Shown in pieces: positions 36,648 through 44,975 of a stretch of DNA of 64,000 bases (within the stretch, counting starts at the first letter, position 1; each line of letters begins with the position of its first letter). The notes under the pieces were generated by a model. That model ran no database searches, had not been told where the DNA came from, and saw only the letters and a list, made by a program, of their open reading frames with translations. Source of the stretch: Mesorhizobium comanense (GTDB taxonomy: Bacteria; Pseudomonadota; Alphaproteobacteria; Rhizobiales; Rhizobiaceae); the NCBI RefSeq assembly GCF_005503535.1, contig NZ_SCNN01000022.1, positions 1-64,000 of the forward strand, written 5' to 3'. The position numbers and the translations under genes were made by a program.

Positions 36648-37922
36648 ATGTTTGTTCGCGTTTCCGCGAAATCCTTTCTTCTTGGTGCAGTTTCGGCCGT
36701 GGCTTTGATGTCGGCGGCGCATGCCGCTGACATGGTTCAGCCGGTCGCAGCGAGTGGTTTCAACTGGAGTGGTGCCTATATCGGCATCGGTGGCGGCTTC
36801 GGCGCGACGGTGCACAAGGTCAGCGTGGCTCCGTTTGTCGATTTCAACGGCATCGGCGGCAACGGGGTGTTCGGTGAACTGACAGCCGGCTACGACTACA
36901 TGGTCAACGAGCGCTTCCTGCTTGGTGGTTTCATCGACGCCAATTACGGCAATATCGGCCCGTCGTTGAGCGCGTTTGGCTTGGACGCCAATCTGCAGAA
37001 CGTCTATGGCTTCGACGTTGGAGTACGGGCCGGATACTTGCTCAACCCGAATACTCTCGGCTACGTGCTGGGCGGTTACAGCTGGCAACACTTCAAACTC
37101 GATGCGTCTTCCATCGGCTTCGACTACACCGAAAACCGTGGCGGCTATGTGCTCGGTGTCGGCATGGAAACCGTGCTGCGCGGCAACTGGACGCTGAAGA
37201 CCGAATACCGCTACGCGGACTATGGCGACAAATCGGTGCTCGACTTTGGCGGCGGCTCACTGAATGTTGAACCGTCGACGCACACCTTCCACATCGCCGC
37301 CAACTATCGTTTCGGCGCACAGAATGGCGGCGGCGCCGCTCTCGAAGCTCCGGTCTACAACTGGACTGGCTTCTATGCCGGTGGCGCGCTCGGCGCTGGC
37401 ACCATGGTGCATGATCTTTCCGTTGCCGGTGGCTTCATCGATCTGAACGGCATTGGCGGCGAAGGCGTGTTCGGCGAAGCAAGTGTCGGCTACGACCATG
37501 ATTTCGGCAACTGGGTGGCCGGCGTCCAGCTTGACGCTCGCTACTCTGGTATCCAATCGAAACTCGATATCTTCGGGGGAACGATCAAGGGCGACGCCGA
37601 TTATGGCTTTGACGCGCTGGCCCGTGTTGGCGCCAAGGTCAACGACTCGACGCTTGCCTATGTTATCGGCGGCTATAGCTGGCAGCACTTCAATCTGCAT
37701 GCTTCGCCGCCCAGCGGCCCGAGCACCGACATCTATGACTGGGGCTCCAGCGGCTTCTCGGTCGGTGGCGGCCTTGAAACGGCAGTTTCGAGCAACGTGA
37801 CGGTCGGTCTCGAATATCGCTATTCGCAGTACCAGAAGCAAGACTTCGGCTCGGGCGGCTTCCTTGAGGACACCCCGTCCTTCCAGACCGTTCGCGTCGG
37901 CGCCAAATACAAGTTCAACTAA
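36648..37922 (+). CDS. Outer-membrane beta-barrel protein with two tandem Omp25-like domains
   Basis: 424 residues. Signal peptide (about 1-26, ending VALMSAAHAAD). Two copies of the rhizobial 8-strand Omp25/Omp31-like barrel follow: residues 36-222 (FNWSGAYIGIGGGFGATVH, FNGIGGNGVFGELTAGYDY, YVLGGYSWQHFKLDAS, AANYRF) and 234-424 (YNWTGFYAGGALGAGTMVH, LNGIGGEGVFGEASVGYDH, YVIGGYSWQHFNLHAS, VGAKYKFN). Single-copy members of about 210 residues are the norm. The last residue is Asn, not the usual terminal Phe/Trp. A GGGG ribosome region precedes the ATG. Confidence 0.88.
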   Translation: MFVRVSAKSFLLGAVSAVALMSAAHAADMVQPVAASGFNWSGAYIGIGGGFGATVHKVSVAPFVDFNGIGGNGVFGELTAGYDYMVNERFLLGGFIDANYGNIGPSLSAFGLDANLQNVYGFDVGVRAGYLLNPNTLGYVLGGYSWQHFKLDASSIGFDYTENRGGYVLGVGMETVLRGNWTLKTEYRYADYGDKSVLDFGGGSLNVEPSTHTFHIAANYRFGAQNGGGAALEAPVYNWTGFYAGGALGAGTMVHDLSVAGGFIDLNGIGGEGVFGEASVGYDHDFGNWVAGVQLDARYSGIQSKLDIFGGTIKGDADYGFDALARVGAKVNDSTLAYVIGGYSWQHFNLHASPPSGPSTDIYDWGSSGFSVGGGLETAVSSNVTVGLEYRYSQYQKQDFGSGGFLEDTPSFQTVRVGAKYKFN

Positions 37923-37943
37923 GCCCCTCCAGGCAAACAGTCG

Positions 37944-37978
37944 AAGCCCGTCGGCCTTGCCGGCGGGCTTTCTCTTTG
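37944..37978 (+). terminator. Terminator after the doubled barrel gene
   Basis: AAGCCCG-CGG / CCG-CGGGCTT stem with a small bulge, followed by TTCTCTTT. Confidence 0.7.
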
Positions 37979-38003
37979 GGCTGGGTCTCTGCGCCGGGAT
38001 CAG

Positions 38004-38034
38004 GCAACAAAAAAGCGGAGCCAAAGCCCCGCTT
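38004..38034 (-). terminator. Possible terminator for the DUF1203 gene
   Basis: Minus strand: a 6-bp AAGCGG / CCGCTT stem and a TTTTTTGTTG tail. It lies 120 bp after the DUF1203 stop, so it is less certain. Confidence 0.45.
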
Positions 38035-38157
38035 CCTCGATGTCGAGATGTGTCGCCGGTTCATCCGCGGTCGACAAATCAATCGACAGTCACGTTCTAG
38101 CGCATCCATGCGACGGGAATACGACAGCGTTTTCGTGAGCCGGCAAGGTTTGACCGG

Positions 38158-38625
38158 TCAGGCCCGCTCGATTCTGCATTGATAGCAATTATTTCGTGCC
38201 GAGCGCACATGGACGTAAGCGATGTCGTCGCGTTCGAACAGCGTCGCGGCCCGCGCGGCGATCGTCCCGGTCGCGATCACGCCACCAGTGCCATACACGA
38301 TGCGGTTGTCAGGGCCATAGCCGCGCACGATGTAATCGGCGCTTTCGAGAATCTCGGGAAGCTCCTCCGTCTCAAGTGCACGCTCGCATTCCTGCGCATG
38401 GAGGAAAATCGGGCCGGTCTCGGCATAGGGTTGAAGCTCAGGGAATGGCCGGTAGGCCAGAACCAGATAGGGCTCGCCGGCTCCAATGTTCCTCAGGCAG
38501 TGCCGGCACGGCATACCGTCACCGTCGGAAATCCTGTGCTCGGGCGCATTTCCGTATGCATCCCGCCCGCCGGACTGCAGCGGCCGCACATCTTGGGTTG
38601 GAAGCGCCTTGAACTGGATGGTCAT
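38158..38625 (-). CDS. DUF1203 domain protein
   Basis: 155 residues. It has the family pattern: the two-Cys site MPCRHCLRNIGAGEPYLVLAYRPF, FLHAQECERAL with its His and Cys, YVHVRSARNNCYQC near the end. The conserved Cys and His hint at metal or redox chemistry; no reaction is established. Stands alone. Confidence 0.87.
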   Translation of the reverse strand: MTIQFKALPTQDVRPLQSGGRDAYGNAPEHRISDGDGMPCRHCLRNIGAGEPYLVLAYRPFPELQPYAETGPIFLHAQECERALETEELPEILESADYIVRGYGPDNRIVYGTGGVIATGTIAARAATLFERDDIAYVHVRSARNNCYQCRIERA

Positions 38626-38792
38626 GGTGAAATCTCCGGTTTCGTCGACCGGAAATTACGCGCTCGCTCCCAAGGCTCCCACCCGATTCCCGCCAAGTGC
38701 CGCAGGACCGATCCGCCTATGCGAATCGGTCCCGAACAAGCTTACCGACAGCAATCGAGTCGATTAATAAGCCGGCTAATCAGCTTGAGGAA

Positions 38793-39350
38793 TCAGCGAA
38801 TGAAATCGTCGAACCGGCGAAGCGTCACCCGTCGATTCTGCCAGTTTTCGTTCTGCGTCGGCACGAGCAGAAACTCCTCGCCGTACCCCACGGTCTCCAA
38901 TGCATAGCCGGGAACGCCGAATTCCCGCACCAGGGTGCGCTTCAGCGAAGCCGCCCTCTGCTCGGACAGGACCTGATTCGACTGGAACGAGCCGACGGCG
39001 TCGGTATGCCCCTCTATCAGGACCCGTGCGCCGCGATCACGGCGCAGGATGCGGTGAAGCGCATCGGCAATGTTTTCGATCTTGTCGTATTGCGAACTGG
39101 AAATGGCGGCCGAACCGAAGGCGAAGTTGATCGACTGGATATCGATCGACCGGGCCATGCGGCGCAAATCCGGGCGGCGCTTGAATTCGCGGATCGTGAC
39201 ACGCTCGTTTGGCCGCAACTTCACTTGAGGCGCGGCCTCGAGCTTGCGCTCGATGGTCGCGGCCGAAGGCGTCGTGGCCTGGGCAGCGGCGAGACTTGGC
39301 AAGGCAATGGCTGCGATCAGCGCGGCGGCGAGTGTACGTCGGGTCAGCAT
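38793..39350 (-). CDS. OmpA-family envelope protein
   Basis: 185 residues from ATG 39350. Signal peptide about 1-23 (MLTRRTLAAALIAAIALPSLAAA). A C-terminal OmpA domain binds peptidoglycan: INFAFGSAAISSSQYDKIENIADAL, VLIEGHTDAVGSFQSNQVLSEQRAASL and VGYGEEFLL. No transmembrane barrel is present, so it is a periplasmic OmpA-domain protein without an anchor. Confidence 0.88.
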   Translation of the reverse strand: MLTRRTLAAALIAAIALPSLAAAQATTPSAATIERKLEAAPQVKLRPNERVTIREFKRRPDLRRMARSIDIQSINFAFGSAAISSSQYDKIENIADALHRILRRDRGARVLIEGHTDAVGSFQSNQVLSEQRAASLKRTLVREFGVPGYALETVGYGEEFLLVPTQNENWQNRRVTLRRFDDFIR

Positions 39351-39449
39351 GTCTTTCTCCTTCGGCCTGCGCCGCATTGGTAATGCGGGGCACCATGCCA
39401 AAGGCAGGCTGAAGCGCGGATGAACGGCCGGTTCAGGTTCCGGCCGGTG

Positions 39450-40022
39450 TCATGGCCGCATGACGCTGGCCGAGCGCTCGGCGAAGGGCAGCGGGTGGAC
39501 AACTTCCTTTTTCTGCGCGACGGGCCTGAAGCCGAGTTTCTGGTAGAGCGGCAGCGCCGCCGGATGGTCGAGCGTGCAGGTCTGCACCGTGACCCTTTTC
39601 GGCCCGTGCGACCATGCCGCGGCGATGGCCGAGCCCAGGAACCAGCGACCGATGCCTTGTCCGGTGGCATGCTCCATCATGCCGAAATAGGCCAGTTCAA
39701 CTTCCTCAGGCAGATGCGGCTTGAGATCGAAGAAGCCTGCCGGTGAGCCATCGAGGTAAAGCACCCGGATGTCGCGATCCTCGCGGTGGATGCCAGCCGA
39801 GAGTTCGTCATCATTCAGCCGCAGAACGTTCACCCAGTGCCATTTGCGCCCTACCCGGTCCATCAGGTAGCGGTAGAAATGCAGCGGGATATCCCTGGTC
39901 TTCAGCAGCGCGACCTGACGGTTGTAGGGCACGGGCGGTGAGACGGCCGGCGGGGCATGCATCTCCAGAAAAGTCACAGTGACTTCGATGTCTTGCAGCG
40001 CGCCGTTTTCCATCGCGTTCAT
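39450..40022 (-). CDS. GNAT-family N-acetyltransferase
   Basis: 190 residues from ATG 40022, overlapping the sulfurtransferase stop by 4 bases. GNAT core: LDGSPAGFFDLKP, VELAYFGMMEHATGQGIGRWFLGSAIAAAW (acetyl-CoA loop GQGIGRW) and QTCTLDHPAALPLYQKLGFRPV. The substrate is unknown. Coupling suggests co-expression with sseA. Confidence 0.85.
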   Translation of the reverse strand: MNAMENGALQDIEVTVTFLEMHAPPAVSPPVPYNRQVALLKTRDIPLHFYRYLMDRVGRKWHWVNVLRLNDDELSAGIHREDRDIRVLYLDGSPAGFFDLKPHLPEEVELAYFGMMEHATGQGIGRWFLGSAIAAAWSHGPKRVTVQTCTLDHPAALPLYQKLGFRPVAQKKEVVHPLPFAERSASVMRP

Positions 40023-40915
40023 TCCTTGCCGATCTTCGCGGGGCCGGTCTTTGCGGGGCCGGGCGTCGCTGGGCCGGTCACGACAGGCGTATCGGAAAGA
40101 CCGCCCCACTCGGTCCATGAGCCGTCATAAAGCCGGTTGTCGGTGTGGCCAAGCGTCTCAAGCGCCAGCGTGATCACCGCGGCGGTGACACCCGACCCGC
40201 AGGATGTGACGATCGGCTTCGACAGGTCAATGCCAGCCTCCTCGATCACCTTGCGCAAGCGGTCCTTCGGCAGCAGCTTGCCGTTCTCCGACAATGCGGA
40301 GTACGGCACATTGCGGGCGCCGGGCATGTGTCCGGAGCGGATGCCTGCGCGAGGCTCGGGCTCTCCACCTGTGAAGCGGCCCGGTCCCCGGGCATCGGCG
40401 ATCTGGCTGGCCTTGCTTTCAACGATCTCGCGCATGTCGGCAAGGCTGGCCACGCGACTGGCGTCGAAATCCGCATGGAAAACGCCCGGCGCGATCTTTG
40501 TCGGTTCCGCGGTCACAGGCCGTCCGGCAGCCTTCCAGCCGTCGAAGCCGCCATCCAGAATATAGGTCTGGAAAACGCCCATGATGCGAAACATCCACCA
40601 TGCCCTGGGTGCGGAGAAGAAGCCCGGGCCGTCATAGACGACGATCGTGTCATCGGCCGAGACACCCATGGCGCCGACATATTGAGCAAAATGCCGTGGC
40701 GAAGCCAGCGTATGCGGCAAGGCGGCATCAGGATCGGAAACCGCGTCCTGGTCCAGGAATCGGGCTCCAGGAATGTGCGCCGCATCATATTCGGCGCGCG
40801 CCTGACGCTTTTGCGCCGGCAGGTACCAGGACGCGTCCACGATCGTCAGGCCTGGCTGTCCCAGGCGCTCCTGCAGCCAGTCCGCATCGACGGTGAAAGG
40901 ACTGTCTTCGGCCAT
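40019..40915 (-). CDS. sseA: 3-mercaptopyruvate sulfurtransferase (tandem rhodanese)
   Basis: 298 residues from ATG 40915 (MAEDSPFTVDADWLQERLGQ). Two rhodanese domains; the second has the active Cys in VTSCGSGVTAAVI. The CGSGVTA loop is the mercaptopyruvate form rather than the thiosulfate form (CRKG-type). The first ends near IMGVFQTYILDGGFDGWKAAGRPV. It belongs to a cysteine and sulfur block with cysK and the AlaX-like gene. Confidence 0.93.
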   Translation of the reverse strand: MAEDSPFTVDADWLQERLGQPGLTIVDASWYLPAQKRQARAEYDAAHIPGARFLDQDAVSDPDAALPHTLASPRHFAQYVGAMGVSADDTIVVYDGPGFFSAPRAWWMFRIMGVFQTYILDGGFDGWKAAGRPVTAEPTKIAPGVFHADFDASRVASLADMREIVESKASQIADARGPGRFTGGEPEPRAGIRSGHMPGARNVPYSALSENGKLLPKDRLRKVIEEAGIDLSKPIVTSCGSGVTAAVITLALETLGHTDNRLYDGSWTEWGGLSDTPVVTGPATPGPAKTGPAKIGKE

Positions 40916-40956
40916 GGTGGTTCTTCCTGTTCTGGACAAAAGATGGGCGTCTTGGG

Positions 40957-41700
40957 TCAGGCTGCGGGCATCGGGCCGAAGCGGATGCGGAAGCGCCTGT
41001 TCTCGCGGCCCTTCTTTTCGATCTTGCCGATGTGGATTTCACCGATTTCGCCTGTGCTTTTCACATGCGTGCCGCCGCAGGGCTGGCTGTCAACCGCGCC
41101 ATTGTCGCCGATGCAGACCAGACGGATCTTGCCGGTGCCGACCGGTGGCCGGACGTTCTTGGACTTCACAAGGCCCGGATTTGCGGCAAGGTCCTCGTCG
41201 CTGATCAACCTGGTGAAGATTACATGATCGGCCCGGACGAGTTCCATCAAGCGTGCGGTGACTTCCTCCTTGGTGAAACCGGCATCCGGAATGTCGAAAT
41301 CGACGCGGCTGTCGTCAACCGAAACCGCGGCGCCCGTGATCGGGAACGGACAAACGACGGTGAGCAGGTGGCAAGCCGCATGCATGCGCATCAACAGGTG
41401 CCGACGGTCCCAGTCGATCGCCAGGGTCACGCGTTCACCGACCTGCGGCACAGCCTGTTCCGGCGCCGGCACATGGATGACCTCGTCCTTGGTCTCGCCC
41501 GTAATGGTGGCCGCGATGGCGATGCGGCTGCCGTCCATCCGTTCGAGATGACCGATGTCGCCTGGCTGGCCGCCCGAGGTGGCGTAGAAGATCGTCCGGT
41601 CAAGAATGATGCCGCCACGATCATTGATGGCGACCACCGTCGCATCGGCCGTGCGCAGATAGGCATCGTCGCGAAACAACGCTTCCGTCTTGTGCGCCAT
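40957..41700 (-). CDS. AlaX-type alanyl-tRNA editing protein
   Basis: 247 residues from ATG 41700. Metal-binding editing motifs H-x3-H in MRMHAACHLL and C-x3-H in SQPCGGTHV; also the threonyl/alanyl second additional domain start DRTIFYATSGGQPGDIGHL. It hydrolyses wrongly charged Ser- or Gly-tRNA(Ala) in trans. It lies between sseA and cysK and its ATG overlaps the cysK stop. Confidence 0.9.
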   Translation of the reverse strand: MAHKTEALFRDDAYLRTADATVVAINDRGGIILDRTIFYATSGGQPGDIGHLERMDGSRIAIAATITGETKDEVIHVPAPEQAVPQVGERVTLAIDWDRRHLLMRMHAACHLLTVVCPFPITGAAVSVDDSRVDFDIPDAGFTKEEVTARLMELVRADHVIFTRLISDEDLAANPGLVKSKNVRPPVGTGKIRLVCIGDNGAVDSQPCGGTHVKSTGEIGEIHIGKIEKKGRENRRFRIRFGPMPAA

Positions 41701-42734
41701 CACGCGACCTTTTCGAACGGCACCGAGATCCTGCTCTTGAACTCCATCCAATCCGGCACCGGCAAATTCTTGTCGCGCAGGAATTCCGGGTTGAACAGTT
41801 TCGACTGGTAGCGCGTGCCGTAGTCGCAGAGAATGGTCACGATGGTGTGGCCCGGCCCAAGTTCCCTGGCCAGCCGGATCGCGCCGGCAATGTTGATACC
41901 CGTCGAGCCGCCGACGCACAGGCCTTCCTCCTGGATCAGGTCGAAGACGATCGGCAACGCGTCCTCGTCCCTGATCTGATACGAAAAGTCAGGTGTGAAC
42001 CCTTCGAGGTTGGCCGTGATGCGCCCCTGCCCGATACCCTCGGTGATCGAACTGCCTTCGGACTTCAGTTCGCCACTGGTGTAGAAACTGTAGAGTGCCG
42101 CCCCCAGCGGATCAGCCAGCGCTATCTTGACGTCCTTGCTCCTGGCCTTCAGCCCCATGGCGACGCCCGCCAGCGTGCCGCCGGAGCCGACGGCCGAGAC
42201 AAAGCCATCGACCTTGCCGCCGGTCTGGTTCCAGATTTCCTGTGCCGTCGTACGAATATGGCCTTCGCGGTTGGCAACATTGTCGAACTGGTTGGCCCAG
42301 ATGGCGCCGTTCGGCTCGGTTCTTGCCATCTGCTCGGCCAGCCGTCCCGACAGTTTCACATAATTGTTGGGATTCTTGTAAGGCACCGCCGGCACTTCGA
42401 TCAGTTCGGCACCGAGCAGCCTGATCGTGTCCTTCTTTTCCTGGCTCTGCGTGTCCGGAATGACGATGACGGTCCTGTAGCCGAGCGCCTTGGCGACCAG
42501 CGTCAGCCCGATGCCGGTGTTGCCCGCAGTCCCCTCGACGATAACGCCGCCCGGCTTCAACAGGCCCCGCTGCTCGGCGTCACGGATGATGAACAGGCCG
42601 GCGCGGTCCTTCACCGACTGTCCGGGATTCATGAATTCGGCCTTGCCCAGGATCTCGCAGCCGGTTTCTTCGGAAGCTTTGTTGAGGCGGATCAGAGGCG
42701 TGTTGCCGATCGCGTCGATCACAGAACGGGGCAT
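41700..42734 (-). CDS. cysK: Cysteine synthase, PLP-dependent (CysK/CBS family)
   Basis: 344 residues. PLP Lys in NPGQSVKDRAG, substrate loop VEGTAGNTGIG, phosphate-binding GSGGTLAGV, and the PLP-ring serine region GGSTGINIAGA. Makes L-cysteine from O-acetylserine and sulfide. The insert PAVPYKNPNNYVKLSGRLAEQM is typical of the alphaproteobacterial form. Divergent from the SDR gene with 226 bp between them. Confidence 0.94.
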   Translation of the reverse strand: MPRSVIDAIGNTPLIRLNKASEETGCEILGKAEFMNPGQSVKDRAGLFIIRDAEQRGLLKPGGVIVEGTAGNTGIGLTLVAKALGYRTVIVIPDTQSQEKKDTIRLLGAELIEVPAVPYKNPNNYVKLSGRLAEQMARTEPNGAIWANQFDNVANREGHIRTTAQEIWNQTGGKVDGFVSAVGSGGTLAGVAMGLKARSKDVKIALADPLGAALYSFYTSGELKSEGSSITEGIGQGRITANLEGFTPDFSYQIRDEDALPIVFDLIQEEGLCVGGSTGINIAGAIRLARELGPGHTIVTILCDYGTRYQSKLFNPEFLRDKNLPVPDWMEFKSRISVPFEKVA

Positions 42735-42960
42735 TCAGGATTCCTTGTGTGCGTGCGCCGAAACCCTAGAAACCCGACGCCCCGGTTTCAAGGCAAGAAT
42801 TCGCCTGGTCCAGTCGCATTTCGGGCACTGCGAGAGCGCTCGGCTTCCCTTGGATCGGGCCAGTGTCACACACTTCATTTATCGCCGCGGCCAAAAAGCA
42901 CTCTTTTCATCCGATTTCTTCGCCGTTAGAGCAAGGCACCAACAATTCGACTGGAACGGC

Positions 42961-43782
42961 ATGACACTCTATCGGGCAGATCCGAAACACGGCGTCGCCT
43001 GGGTTACCGGCGGCAGCAGCGGCATAGGCCGCTCGCTGGCCAGAAACCTGGCGGCTCAGGGCTATGCCGTGGCGGTGACGTCACTCGACAACGACCCGAT
43101 CGACACGCTTATCGTCGAGACCGCGCAGATGCCTGGCCGCGTCGTATCGTTTCCCTGCGACGTCTCCGACGAGCCGCGCATGGCAAAAACGGTCGCCGCC
43201 ATCGAGAAGGAACTCGGCCCCATCGTGCTGGCCGTCTTCAATGCCGGAAACTATATTTCGACACCCGGAGAGGCCCTTGTGGTCAGCGACTTTCGCCGCT
43301 CCTTCGAGGTCAACTATTTCGGCATCATCAACGGGCTGGTGCCGGTTGTGGAGCACATGCGCGTGCGGGCCCGCGGCCACGTCGTGCTGGTTGGGTCGGT
43401 CACCGCCTATTTCGGCTGGCCGACCACGGCCGCCTATGGCGGCACCAAGGCGGCGATCAACATCCTGGCCGAGTCGCTGAAATACGATTTCGACAAGATG
43501 AATATCCGCGTCCAGGTGATAAACCCCGGCTTCGTCGACACACCGCTGACCGAAAAAAACATGCTGCCGATGCCTGGCCTGATGCCGGTCGGTCGTGCGA
43601 CACGGCGCATGATACGCGGCATAAAGTCCGGCGGCTTCGAGGTGACGTTTCCCTACCGCACGAGCTGGCCTCTGAAATTTCTCGGCCTGCTGCCCAGGCC
43701 GTTTTCCAGGGCGACGATCTCCCTGATGACCAAATGGAAAGCACGGCCGCTGAATTACGACCGCAAGCCGCCAAGCCAATAA
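42961..43782 (+). CDS. Short-chain dehydrogenase/reductase
   Basis: 273 residues from ATG 42961. Nucleotide site VTGGSSGIGRSLARNL, NAG motif in FNAGNYIST, and the catalytic Ser and Tyr-x3-Lys in VLVGSVTAYFGWPTTAAYGGTKAAINI. The substrate is unknown; the C-terminal half (FPYRTSWPLKFLGLLPRPFSR) is basic and hydrophobic and may bind the membrane. The open frame continues back to 42490 but runs into cysK and is not used. Confidence 0.88.
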   Translation: MTLYRADPKHGVAWVTGGSSGIGRSLARNLAAQGYAVAVTSLDNDPIDTLIVETAQMPGRVVSFPCDVSDEPRMAKTVAAIEKELGPIVLAVFNAGNYISTPGEALVVSDFRRSFEVNYFGIINGLVPVVEHMRVRARGHVVLVGSVTAYFGWPTTAAYGGTKAAINILAESLKYDFDKMNIRVQVINPGFVDTPLTEKNMLPMPGLMPVGRATRRMIRGIKSGGFEVTFPYRTSWPLKFLGLLPRPFSRATISLMTKWKARPLNYDRKPPSQ

Positions 43783-43875
43783 TTCGCCGCCGAAATTCAC
43801 AGGGCATGTCAGCGCCGGGCGTTGCCTGTCTTTGGCCGCCGCCATAGGTTGACTTGTTGTTGCGTGGAGTCTGCA

Positions 43876-44850
43876 ATGGGGCGACGGATCGTGCTTGCAG
43901 TGCTGGGCCTGATCGCCGTCCTTGCCCTGGCCTTCGCACTTGGTCCGCGCGTCCCCGTCGACACCACGATCCGTTTCGACCCCTCCGTCATCGGCGACGA
44001 TCCGCAAGCCTATATAGCAAGGACCGAAGCAGCCGTGCCGGGCATCCGCGACGGGCTGGAAAAGGAGATCGTCTGGGCCAACCCGATGGTGCATGCCAAG
44101 ACGCCGCTGTCCATCGTCTATATCCACGGCTTCTCGGCATCGAAGGGCGAGCTTCGCCCATTGCCGGATGACGTGGCCGACGCGCTCGACGCCAATCTCT
44201 TCTACACCCGCCTTACCGGCCACGGGCAGGACGGCGAGGCCATGACACAAGGCAGCGTCAATGCCTGGATCAACGACTACGAAGAGGCGCTCGCCATCGG
44301 CCGTGCCATCGGCGACAAGGTGATCGTGATCTCTACCTCGACCGGCGGCTCACTGGCGGCCTGGGCGGCAACACAGCCCGGAGCCTCGGAGGGCGTGGCC
44401 GCGATCGCATTCATTTCGCCGAATTTCGGGGTGAAGGCATCTGGTGCCGAGATCCTGACCATGCCGTGGGGCAAGCAGATCGCCGAGCTCGTCATCGGCC
44501 GCGAGCGCAGCTTCGTGCCGCGCAATGCGCTGCACGAGAAATTCTGGACATACAAATATCCGGTCGCCGCGACGCTGCCGATGCAGGCGCTGACGGAACT
44601 TGCCTACGCTGCGCCGGTGGAAAAGGCTGTTATCCCCGCCTTGTTCATCTTTTCGGATTCGGACAAGGTGGTGCGGCCGGACCGCACCCGCGAAATCGCC
44701 GCCCGCTGGGGCGCGCCGCACGAGCTGGTGCCGGTCGACGATACCGGCGATCCCGACAACCACGTCATCGCCGGCGACGTGCTTTCGCCGTCGACAACGG
44801 CATTCCTCGCGCAGAGAATTTCGGTATGGGTCGAGGCCGTGGTCAAGTAA
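43876..44850 (+). CDS. Membrane-anchored alpha/beta hydrolase
   Basis: 324 residues from ATG 43876. One N-terminal hydrophobic segment (about 5-24). Alpha/beta hydrolase core: oxyanion HGFSASKGE, nucleophile elbow with Ser in VISTSTGGSLAAW (S-T-S-T-G in place of G-x-S-x-G), acid Asp in IFSDSDKVV, and His in DPDNHVIAG. Likely an esterase or lipase acting at the membrane; substrate unknown. Confidence 0.82.
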   Translation: MGRRIVLAVLGLIAVLALAFALGPRVPVDTTIRFDPSVIGDDPQAYIARTEAAVPGIRDGLEKEIVWANPMVHAKTPLSIVYIHGFSASKGELRPLPDDVADALDANLFYTRLTGHGQDGEAMTQGSVNAWINDYEEALAIGRAIGDKVIVISTSTGGSLAAWAATQPGASEGVAAIAFISPNFGVKASGAEILTMPWGKQIAELVIGRERSFVPRNALHEKFWTYKYPVAATLPMQALTELAYAAPVEKAVIPALFIFSDSDKVVRPDRTREIAARWGAPHELVPVDDTGDPDNHVIAGDVLSPSTTAFLAQRISVWVEAVVK

Positions 44851-44889
44851 GCCTGCCAGGAATCCCCGAGAGAAGAACGTTCACAAGAC

Positions 44890-44926
44890 AAAAGGCGACC
44901 GCGGCATGGCCGTGATCGCCTTCTTC
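44890..44926. terminator. Bidirectional terminator between the hydrolase and DEAD-box genes
   Basis: AAGGCGA-CGCGGC / GCCG-G-TCGCCTT stem with mismatches and a T-rich flank on each strand, in the convergent gap. Confidence 0.7.
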
Positions 44927-44975
44927 AGTTTTTCAATCGGCCAATAAACTAGGCCCGATTGGACGGAATATCCGT

